The notes under the pieces were generated by a model. The model saw only the letters and a program-made list of their open reading frames with translations, was not told where the DNA came from and made no database searches. Below, piece by piece: positions 1-5,714 of a stretch of DNA of 7,784 nucleotides (positions within the stretch are counted from its first letter, which is position 1; each line of letters starts with the position of its first letter). A program made the position numbers and the translations under genes. Source of the DNA: Rhizobacter sp. (GTDB lineage Bacteria > Pseudomonadota > Gammaproteobacteria > Burkholderiales > Burkholderiaceae); assembly GCA_014379885.1 (NCBI GenBank), contig JACMKW010000339.1:1-7784 (forward strand), in the 5' to 3' direction.

Positions 1-729
1 CTTGTCCACCAGCGTGGCCACGTCGGGCACCTTGATGCCGGCGCTGCGCTTGGGCGGCTCGCTCACTTTGAGGGTCTTGATGCGCGCGGCCACATCGACA
101 CCCAGGGCCTCGGGCTTGATGACTTCCAGCGGCTTCTTCTTGGCCTTCATGATGTTGGGCAGGGTCACGTAACGCGGCTCGTTCAGACGCAGGTCGGTGG
201 TGACCACGGCGGGCAGGCTCAGCTTCAAGGTCTCGGAGCCGCCGTCGACTTCACGGGTGACGGAGATGCTGTCGGCTGAGAGTTCAACCTTGCTGGCAAA
301 GGTGGCTTGCGGCAGGTCACCCAGCGCAGCCAGCATCTGGCCGGTCTGGTTGCAGTCGTCGTCGATGGCTTGTTTGCCGAGGATGATCAGGCCGGGTTGT
401 TCTTTGTCGACCAGGGCCTTCAGGAGTTTGGCCACGGCCAGCGGCTGAAGTTCGAGGTCGGCCGGGGTCTCGACCAGGATGGCGCGGTCGGCGCCAATGG
501 CCATGGCGGTGCGCAGGGTCTCCTGGCACTGGGTCACGCCGCACGAGACGGCGATCACTTCGGTGACGATGCCTTTCTCCTTCAGGCGAACCGCTTCTTC
601 AACCGCAATCTCGTCGAACGGGTTCATGCTCATCTTGACGTTGGCGATGTCCACACCGCTGCCGTCACTCTTCACCCGCACCTTCACGTTGTAGTCAACC
701 ACTCGTTTGACGGCTACCAAGACTTTCAT
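1..729 (-). CDS. etfB: Electron transfer flavoprotein subunit beta (3' end cut by window)
   Basis: EtfB pairs with EtfA to form the soluble FAD/AMP-containing flavoprotein that carries electrons from acyl-CoA dehydrogenases to ETF:ubiquinone oxidoreductase. The visible 243 residues begin [16 protein letters not shown], a typical EtfB start. A complete match to the ETF beta-subunit signature lies at residues 157-177 (VTREVDGG followed by E, L and a PAVVT end). The [10 protein letters not shown] loop at 123-132 is the nucleotide (AMP) binding segment. The segment around 195-210 ([16 protein letters not shown]) corresponds to the loop that docks to partner dehydrogenases. Family members are about 249 residues, so only the last half-dozen codons and the stop lie outside the left edge. 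The ATG at 727-729 is preceded by a weak purine-rich stretch rather than a clear Shine-Dalgarno. It follows the Bug gene after 143 bases of repeat-bearing DNA, so it may have its own promoter. etfA would be expected just beyond the edge. The family call is very secure. Confidence 0.96.
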   Translation of the reverse strand, partial: MKVLVAVKRVVDYNVKVRVKSDGSGVDIANVKMSMNPFDEIAVEEAVRLKEKGIVTEVIAVSCGVTQCQETLRTAMAIGADRAILVETPADLELQPLAVAKLLKALVDKEQPGLIILGKQAIDDDCNQTGQMLAALGDLPQATFASKVELSADSISVTREVDGGSETLKLSLPAVVTTDLRLNEPRYVTLPNIMKAKKKPLEVIKPEALGVDVAARIKTLKVSEPPKRSAGIKVPDVATLVDK

Positions 730-771
730 GGGGGACAACACTTTCTTCTGTTAAACAAAACCATCACAACC

Positions 772-864
772 CCGTTCGGGCTGAGCCTGCCTGTCCTGAG
801 CTGAGTCGAAGGGTCGAATCCGCGCGGTGCACGGCAGGCCCTTCGACAGGCTCAGGGTGAACGG
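772..864. repeat. Imperfect inverted repeat, REP-like intergenic element
   Basis: Two arms face each other in the gap between the Bug and etfB genes. CTGAGCCTG at 781-789 pairs with CAGGCTCAG at 847-855, CCGTTC at 772-777 with GAACGG at 859-864, and GTCGAAGGG at 805-813 with CCCTTCGAC at 839-847. The left arm carries about 15 extra bases (790-804) that the right arm lacks. Those bases contain TCCTGAGCT, which resembles a piece of another version of the same repeat. The right arm (839-864) is a compact unit of a palindromic sequence of a kind often seen between genes in beta- and gammaproteobacteria. There is no T-run, so it is not a standard intrinsic terminator. It could still form a bulged hairpin in the transcript after the Bug stop codon. 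Its function is not evident from sequence. Confidence 0.75.
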
Positions 865-872
865 AGTAGGGC

Positions 873-1868
873 TTACTTCGCAGCCAAGCCCAGGCGATCG
901 ATCAGCAGCTTGTCTTTGGCGTAGGTGGCAATCGCCCAGGTCTTGTATTGCTCGCCGGTGCGATACCACGGGTCCTGGTTCAACTGGGCCAGCACCTCGG
1001 CGTGCTTGGGGTCGTCCATGGCCTTCTTGAAGGCGTCGTGCAGGGTCTTAACGACCGCCGGGTCCATGCCCTTGGGGCCGACCAGGCCGTAGGGCGAGTT
1101 GCCGACGATGTTGTAGCCCAGCTCCTTGGCGGTGGGCACTTGCGGCCAGCGCTTGGTGCGTTGTTCACCAAAGGTGGCGAGCAGGCGCATCTGGCCGCCG
1201 TCGACGAATTTGTCCCAGCCTGACGCGTCGCTGGCGGCCATCACGTGGCCACCCAGCAGGGCCTGCATCAGGTCGGCGTTGCCCTTGAAGGGAACGTGGT
1301 TGAACTCGACCTTGGCGTTGTCGGCCAGTTCTTCAAGCAGCAGGTGCGGGCTGGTGCCGATGCCGGTGGAACCGAAGTCGATCTTGCCCGGCTGCTTGCG
1401 CGCGGCTTCCACATAGTCCTTGAAGGTCTTGTGCGGCGAATCGCTCTTGACGACGAAGCCGAAGGTGTAGCCCGACACCCCCATGATGAAGGTGAAGTCG
1501 TTGATCGGGCTCCACTGCACCTTGTTCATGTGCGGGATGCGCAGCATGCCCATCGGGTACTGCGAGATGGTGTAGCCGTCGGGCTTGGCCGTCAGCGCCA
1601 TCGTGCCTGGGCCGAGCGTGCCGCCGGCGCCGGGCTTGTTCTCGACGATGATCTGCTGGCCCAGGTTCTTGCTGGCGATTTCGGCCAGCGCGCGGTGGTG
1701 GCGGTCGGTGGAGCCACCGGCCGGCCAGGGCACGATCAAGGTGATGGGCTTGGTGGGGTAGGCCTGGGCCTGGGCGGCACCGAAAGGAGCGGCGAGTGCC
1801 GCTCCGGCCGCTGCGAGCAAGAGGCCGCGGCGGGTGTGTTGTGCCAGTGTTTTGGTGAATGTTTTCAC
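873..1868 (-). CDS. Bug/TctC-family periplasmic solute-binding receptor
   Basis: This is a 331-residue extracytoplasmic binding protein of the tripartite tricarboxylate transporter (Bug) family. Such proteins bind carboxylic acids or related small molecules in the periplasm. Residues 1-36 form a signal peptide: basic start, RR at 13-14, a long Ala/Leu core, and likely cleavage after AQAQA before YPTKPI. TRRGLLL resembles a twin-arginine motif, so Tat export is possible. The mature part opens with the family pattern VPWPAGGSTD (46-55) and continues with ENKPGAGGTLG (76-86), the two loops that usually cradle the ligand carboxylate. STGIGTSPH (167-175) and PFKGNADLMQALLGG (193-207) are also typical. 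The length is normal. The start is GTG at 1866-1868; there is a good GGAG site 8 bases upstream and no better in-frame ATG. It lies 37 bases after the ligase, so it is probably co-transcribed. No TctA/TctB membrane partner is in view. The ligand cannot be read from sequence, but context suggests an acid that the ligase activates. Confidence 0.93.
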   Translation of the reverse strand: MKTFTKTLAQHTRRGLLLAAAGAALAAPFGAAQAQAYPTKPITLIVPWPAGGSTDRHHRALAEIASKNLGQQIIVENKPGAGGTLGPGTMALTAKPDGYTISQYPMGMLRIPHMNKVQWSPINDFTFIMGVSGYTFGFVVKSDSPHKTFKDYVEAARKQPGKIDFGSTGIGTSPHLLLEELADNAKVEFNHVPFKGNADLMQALLGGHVMAASDASGWDKFVDGGQMRLLATFGEQRTKRWPQVPTAKELGYNIVGNSPYGLVGPKGMDPAVVKTLHDAFKKAMDDPKHAEVLAQLNQDPWYRTGEQYKTWAIATYAKDKLLIDRLGLAAK

Positions 1869-1876
1869 GTGTCAAT

Positions 1877-1880
1877 CTCC
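1877..1880 (-). promoter_or_regulatory. Ribosome binding site fixing the GTG start of the Bug gene
   Basis: GGAG on the minus strand sits 8 bases upstream of the GTG codon at 1866-1868. The Lys-rich, then Arg-Arg-hydrophobic signal peptide starts directly at this codon, which supports the non-ATG start. Confidence 0.7.
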
Positions 1881-1905
1881 GGTTAAAAAATGAGAAAAGG
1901 GGAGG

Positions 1906-3576
1906 TCAAGTGGCGGTTCGAGCAGATTCTTTGTCTTGGAGTTCACGCCATAGCACCTTGCCCGAACCCGATTTGGGCAGGGAGGCGACAAACTCCACGA
2001 TGCGCGGGCTTTTGTATGCCGCCATATGGTCGTGTGACCAGGTCACGATGTCTTGCTCGCTTACCCGACCCTGGTATTCCGGCTTGAGCACCACCAGGGC
2101 TTTGACGGTTTCGCCGCGCTTGGCGTCGCGCGCACCGATCACGCAGGCTTCGAGGATGGCGGGGTGGCGGTACATCAGGGCCTCCACCTCGGCCGGCCAG
2201 ACCTTGAAGCCAGACGCGTTGATCATGCGTTTGAGCCGGTCGACCATGAAGAAGTAGCCGTCTTCGTCGACTTGCGCCAAGTCGCCGGTGCGCAAAAAGC
2301 GCTTGCCATCGAGTTCGATGAAGCTGTCTTTCGTGGCCTGGGCGTTGTTCCAGTAACCGCGCATCACCTGCGGGCCGTGCACGATGATCTCGCCGGTTTC
2401 GCCCGTGCCCACTTCCTGCAGGGTGGCGGGGTCGACCACGCGCGAGTCCACATCGAACACCGGGATGCCCAGGCACTGCTGCTTGGACCGCAGCGGCGGG
2501 TTGAGGTGGGTGGCGGCCATGGTCTCCGACATGCCATAGCCCTCCACATAGTCGAGCCCGATCACTTCCTTGAGCTTGGCGGCAATGGCCTGCGGCATGG
2601 CCGCACCGCCTCCGCGAATGCCTTGCAGGCTGGAGAGGTCGTAGTCACCGAGCCGCGGATTGGAAAGGAAGTCAATCATCATCGTGGAGATGACTTGCCA
2701 CACCGTCACGCGGTAGCGCTGCATGCACTGCGCCGCGGCGTCGCGGTCCCAGCGCGGCAAGATGACGATGGTGGCGCCGATGTACAACGGCCCGTTCATG
2801 CTGCCCGCCATGCCGGTCACGTGGAAGTAGGGCAGCACCGACAGGTACACCGCGTCTTGTGTGCGGCCGAACCAGTGCACGCCCCCGACCAGTGTGCTCA
2901 TCACGCTGCGGTGCGTGTGCATGCAGCCCTTGGGAAAGCCGGTGGTGCCCGAGGTGTAGGGCATCACGCACAGATCGTCGGGGCCGGCGGTGAGCGGGCC
3001 GGGGCGCAGGTTTTTCGCCAGCACGTCGGCCCACAAGTGGGCGCAGTCGTCGCTGATCTGCTCGCGCCGGGCAGCCACGAACTCCGGCAGCTTGAAGTCG
3101 GTGGGGCGTTGGATGTAGTCGCTGTAAGCGACAACGATGAGGTGTTCCAGGCCGTGCTCGCCAACGAGCGGGCTCATCTGCGCATACAGGTCTTGCGGCA
3201 CGATGGCCGTGGTGGCGCCGGCATCACGCACGTAGTGCTTCAGCTCCTCGGTCATGTTCATCGGGTTGACCGGAACCACGACCGCGTTGGCCCGCAAGAT
3301 GCCGTAATAGGCCAGCACCCATTGCGGGCTGTTCTGCAGGTACAGCAGCACGCGGTCGCCGGCCTTCACGCCACATACCTGCTGCAGGTAGCCGGCGATG
3401 CGCTCGGCTTCGTCCAAGAACTCGGCGAACGTCACCGGCGTGTCGTAGAAGACGATGAAGGGCTTGTCAGGGAAGCGCTGCGCCGAGACTTCGGCGTTGT
3501 AGAACAAGTTGGTCTGCGGCAGTGTCAGGTGCTGCGGTAGACCGGGCGGCCAATGGGCGAGGTGGCGGGCTGACAT
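1906..3576 (-). CDS. AMP-forming acyl-CoA ligase (long/medium-chain fatty-acid-CoA ligase type)
   Basis: This 556-residue enzyme of the ANL superfamily should use ATP and CoA to turn a free carboxylic acid into its acyl-CoA through an acyl-adenylate. Visible motifs are the P-loop YTSGTTGFPKG (207-217), the adenine-binding YGMSET (347-352), RTGDL (429-433), the hinge segment starting DRLKRMINASGFKVWP (446-461), and the C-terminal catalytic lysine in PKSGSGK (K540). All core residues are intact and the length is normal. The ATG at 3574-3576 was chosen because the protein from MSARHLAHWPPGL onward looks like the family. An in-frame upstream start at 3666 would only add about 30 residues encoded by intergenic repeat DNA. 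AGAAG lies about 7 bases upstream of the chosen ATG. The gene follows the kinase gene after a 158-base repeat-filled gap and precedes the Bug gene by 37 bases. Chain length and substrate cannot be set from motifs; 3-methylmercaptopropionyl- and medium-chain ligases are close relatives. Confidence 0.93.
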   Translation of the reverse strand: MSARHLAHWPPGLPQHLTLPQTNLFYNAEVSAQRFPDKPFIVFYDTPVTFAEFLDEAERIAGYLQQVCGVKAGDRVLLYLQNSPQWVLAYYGILRANAVVVPVNPMNMTEELKHYVRDAGATTAIVPQDLYAQMSPLVGEHGLEHLIVVAYSDYIQRPTDFKLPEFVAARREQISDDCAHLWADVLAKNLRPGPLTAGPDDLCVMPYTSGTTGFPKGCMHTHRSVMSTLVGGVHWFGRTQDAVYLSVLPYFHVTGMAGSMNGPLYIGATIVILPRWDRDAAAQCMQRYRVTVWQVISTMMIDFLSNPRLGDYDLSSLQGIRGGGAAMPQAIAAKLKEVIGLDYVEGYGMSETMAATHLNPPLRSKQQCLGIPVFDVDSRVVDPATLQEVGTGETGEIIVHGPQVMRGYWNNAQATKDSFIELDGKRFLRTGDLAQVDEDGYFFMVDRLKRMINASGFKVWPAEVEALMYRHPAILEACVIGARDAKRGETVKALVVLKPEYQGRVSEQDIVTWSHDHMAAYKSPRIVEFVASLPKSGSGKVLWRELQDKESARTAT

Positions 3577-3615
3577 AGGGAATCTTCTACCTGTTCTTGC
3601 GGAAAGCGGAGTGGG

Positions 3616-3717
3616 CCTTCGATACCTCAGGCTGAGCGGATGGTCTCTGCAGAGGCCGTCGAACACTCACTACCCGTTCAGGCTGATCCTTCGATACCTC
3701 AGGACAGGGCAAGTCGA
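3616..3717. repeat. Mosaic of REP-like repeat units with a 16-bp direct repeat
   Basis: CCTTCGATACCTCAGG occurs twice in the same orientation, at 3616-3631 and 3688-3703. The first copy runs into GCTGAGCGG, giving a full unit similar to the one at 839-864. An inverted half unit, CCGTTCAGGCTGA (3674-3686), directly abuts the second copy, whose far end decays into GGACAGGGCAAGTCGAAG. A perfect 10-base palindrome, CTCTGCAGAG (3645-3654), lies between the units. The element occupies most of the 158 bases between the kinase stop (3735) and the ligase start (3576). No clear promoter or T-run terminator is visible in the gap. The structure looks like recombined palindromic units rather than a single intact hairpin. 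Confidence 0.75.
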
Positions 3718-3734
3718 AGCCCGCTCCCATGGTG

Positions 3735-4820
3735 TCAACGCGACGCATCAATCTCCTGCGCCAGCGCCCAGGCCTGTTCCGCCAGCGGCCGCGCCCGCTT
3801 GCCCGAAGCCACCGCATGCTCGCTGGAAGCATTGCCTTGCTGTGCACGGTGCGCAATGCCTTGCAAGATGCCGACCAGTCGGAACATGTTGAACACCATG
3901 TAGTAGTTCCATTCCGCCTTGGAGACCGCATTCTTGCGACCAGTGCGTTCCATGTAGGTGGCGACGTACTCAGCCTCGCTGGGGATGCCCAGCGAGGGCA
4001 GGTCCACGCTCGCCAGGCCACGGCCACCGGTGGCACCCATGCGCCAGGTCATGCAGTGGTAGGCAAAGTCGACCAGCGGGTGGCCGAGGGTGGACAACTC
4101 CCAATCGAGCACCGCCAGGATGCGCGGCTCGGTGGGGTGGAAGATGACGTTGTCGAAGCGGTAGTCGCCATGGACGATGGCCACTTCATCACCTTGCGGG
4201 ATGTACTTGGGCAGCCATTCAATGAGTGCGTCGGCGGCGTCGATCTTCTCGGTCTCGGCGGCCTTGTATTGCTTGGTCCAGCGGGCAACCTGGCGCTCGA
4301 TGTAATTGCCGGGCTTGCCGTAGTCACCCAGGCCAATGGCGTTGGGGTTCACGCTGTGCAGCGCGGCCATCACGCGGTTCAGCTCGCTGTAGAGCTCGCC
4401 GCGCTGGGCGTTGTTGTAGTCGGGCAGGGTCGGATCCCACAAGATGCGGCCGTCCACACAATCCATGATGTAGAACGCTGTGCCCAGCACGGAAGGGTCT
4501 TCGCACAAGGCATAGGCCTTGGCGACAGGCACGTCGGTCTTGGCCAGGGCGCTGATGACCTTGTACTCACGATCCACCGCATGCGCGGATGGCAGCAGCA
4601 CGCCGGGCGGCTTGCGACGCAGCACGTAGTTCTTACCCCCAGCACTCAGCTTGAACGTGGGATTGGATTGCCCACCCTTGAACTGCTCGACATGCAGCTC
4701 GCCGCTGAAGCCCGCCACATGCTTGCGCATGTAGGCGTCGAGCGTCTGCACATCGAATGCGTGCTGCGGCGCGACAGGCTTCGTGCCGCTGAACTGCGTG
4801 GCTGACGTGTCTTTGCTCAT
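3735..4820 (-). CDS. APH-fold phosphotransferase, ACAD10/11-kinase or LvaA-like (candidate hydroxyacyl-CoA kinase)
   Basis: This 361-residue protein has the aminoglycoside-phosphotransferase/choline-kinase fold. The Gly-rich loop GGQSNPTF is at 49-56 and the beta-3 strand YVLRRKPPG at 65-73. The catalytic loop HGDYRFDN is at 217-224, with base D219 and metal ligand N224. LDWE at 238-241 supplies the second metal-binding Asp (D239), followed by GHPLVDFAYH. All kinase residues appear present. The closest families I recognise are the N-terminal kinase domains of ACAD10/ACAD11 and bacterial LvaA, which phosphorylate 4-hydroxyacyl-CoA so that it can be moved into beta-oxidation. Antibiotic resistance is unlikely given its neighbours: SDR upstream, acyl-CoA ligase downstream, then thiolase, FadB and ETF. 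The ATG at 4818-4820 has GGGGTG 5 bases upstream. A hairpin-rich leader of 120 bases separates it from the SDR. LvaA works with a small partner, LvaB, which I do not see here. The fold is certain; the substrate is inferred. Confidence 0.9.
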   Translation of the reverse strand: MSKDTSATQFSGTKPVAPQHAFDVQTLDAYMRKHVAGFSGELHVEQFKGGQSNPTFKLSAGGKNYVLRRKPPGVLLPSAHAVDREYKVISALAKTDVPVAKAYALCEDPSVLGTAFYIMDCVDGRILWDPTLPDYNNAQRGELYSELNRVMAALHSVNPNAIGLGDYGKPGNYIERQVARWTKQYKAAETEKIDAADALIEWLPKYIPQGDEVAIVHGDYRFDNVIFHPTEPRILAVLDWELSTLGHPLVDFAYHCMTWRMGATGGRGLASVDLPSLGIPSEAEYVATYMERTGRKNAVSKAEWNYYMVFNMFRLVGILQGIAHRAQQGNASSEHAVASGKRARPLAEQAWALAQEIDASR

Positions 4821-4830
4821 GACAACACCC

Positions 4831-4907
4831 CGATCGATGAATACGTCGATCGACCCTCCGGGAGGGTCGGGCCTTGCTTGGGGCGGCCCGGCGCGGCGGC
4901 CCGGGCC
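4831..4907. repeat. Cluster of three inverted repeats in the leader of the kinase gene
   Basis: Three small palindromes follow one another between the SDR stop (4941) and the kinase start (4820). CGATCGA (4831-4837) faces TCGATCG (4846-4852) across 8 bases. CGACCCTCC (4851-4859) and GGAGGGTCG (4861-4869) are perfect 9-base arms around a single G. GGCCCGG (4885-4891) and CCGGGCC (4901-4907) are 7-base GC-only arms across 9 bases. The first two share bases 4851-4852, so both cannot form fully at once. The first hairpin abuts the GGGGTG ribosome binding site of the kinase gene (4826-4831). No T-run is present. A role in RNA stability or start accessibility is possible but unproven. Confidence 0.6.
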
Positions 4908-4940
4908 AGATGGTTTGAGTTGCTCATGCTGAATGTTGTC

Positions 4941-5714
4941 TCAGGTGATGCTGCTGCCGCCATCGATGGGCAAGGCGTGCCCGGTGATGTGGCGGGAGGC
5001 TTCGCTGGCCAGGAAAACGATGGCACCCTTCAAATCCTCATCACCACCCAGGCGGTGCAGCGGGGCGCGTGCGACCACGCTCTCGCCGATCTTGTCGAGC
5101 AGGCCGTGCGTCATCTTGGTCGGGAAGAAGCCCGGGCAGATGGCGTTCACGTTGATGTTGTAGGCACCCCATTCGGAGGCCAGCGCTCGCGTCATGTTGA
5201 CGGCTGCGGCTTTGGAGGTGTTGTAAGCCACCATGGTCACACCAGGGCTGTTGCCCTTCAAGCCGGCGACTGAGGCGACGTTGATGATCTTGCCGCTCTT
5301 GCGCGGGATCATGCTGCGCTTGGCGACTTCACGCGCGAGGAAGAAGGGCGCGTTGACGTTCAGGTTCATCACCTTGTGCCAGGCCTCGTCGGGGTAGTCT
5401 TCCGCGGGGGCGTTCCAATTGGCACCGGCGTTGTTGACCAGGATGTCGATCTGGCCATAGGCGGCCATCGCCTTGTCCACCAAGCCCGGAATCTGGTCGA
5501 ACTTCGACAGATCGTTGGAGATGGGCGTCGCTTCGAAGCCCAGGCCCTTCAAGTGGGCCTGGGCTTCGGCCAACTCGTCGGCCTTGCGCGCGCTGATGAC
5601 AAGCTTGCAGCCCATCTCGCCCAGCGCCTCGGCCATTTGCAGGCCGAGGCCGCGCGAGCCGCCGGTGACGAGCGCGATTTTGCCGTCGAGCTTGAAGAGG
5701 TCGCGAACGGACAT
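4941..5714 (-). CDS. Short-chain dehydrogenase/reductase (SDR), likely acyl-CoA linked
   Basis: This is a 257-residue classical SDR with a Rossmann fold. The cofactor loop TGGSRGLG is at 17-24 and the structural motif NNAG at 94-97. The catalytic Ser is in NVASVAG (S148) and the YNTSK motif gives Y164 and K168. PG at 194-195 and the C-terminal DGG at 251-253 are also standard. Arg at 21 and ARK at 42-44 after the second strand favour NADP(H), as in many family members. Length and motifs are complete. The start is ATG at 5712-5714, whose A is also the last base of the thiolase TGA, so the genes overlap in TGATG and are probably translationally coupled. A longer reading from 5762 would only run into the thiolase in another frame. 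The substrate is not readable. Context allows a 3-hydroxyacyl-CoA dehydrogenase, a 3-oxoacyl reductase, or a 4-oxoacyl-CoA reductase in the manner of LvaD. Confidence 0.93.
   Translation of the reverse strand: MSVRDLFKLDGKIALVTGGSRGLGLQMAEALGEMGCKLVISARKADELAEAQAHLKGLGFEATPISNDLSKFDQIPGLVDKAMAAYGQIDILVNNAGANWNAPAEDYPDEAWHKVMNLNVNAPFFLAREVAKRSMIPRKSGKIINVASVAGLKGNSPGVTMVAYNTSKAAAVNMTRALASEWGAYNINVNAICPGFFPTKMTHGLLDKIGESVVARAPLHRLGGDEDLKGAIVFLASEASRHITGHALPIDGGSSIT

Noticed and set aside
197..804. Plus-strand frames opposite etfB and the adjacent gap
   Set aside because: Antisense shadows of EtfB; the minus strand matches the ETF beta signature exactly.
772..864. Intrinsic transcription terminator after the Bug gene
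   Set aside because: The stem is long and bulged, and no run of U follows it on the transcribed strand.
2053..3540. Long plus-strand open frame (495 codons) opposite the acyl-CoA ligase
   Set aside because: Its His/Ala/Val-rich product has no recognisable domain, and it mirrors a ligase with all ANL motifs. It is a shadow caused by high GC at third codon positions.
3577..3666. N-terminal extension of about 30 residues on the ligase from an upstream ATG
   Set aside because: The extension is translated repeat DNA, and the ATG at 3574-3576 gives a normal family N-terminus.
3587..3730. Small minus-strand frame (47 residues) between the kinase and ligase genes
   Set aside because: It consists of the two repeat copies read through (PEVSK appears twice), with no family resemblance.
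3729..4805. Plus-strand open frame (358 codons) opposite the kinase
   Set aside because: Same antisense shadow effect; there is no domain, and the opposite strand encodes a complete kinase active site.
3735..4820. Antibiotic-resistance aminoglycoside phosphotransferase
   Set aside because: The fold matches, but the sequence style and the acyl-CoA gene context point to the ACAD10/11-LvaA kinase group.
4831..4907. Riboswitch in front of the kinase gene
   Set aside because: Only short simple hairpins are seen; no known riboswitch core or conserved loop motif is recognisable.
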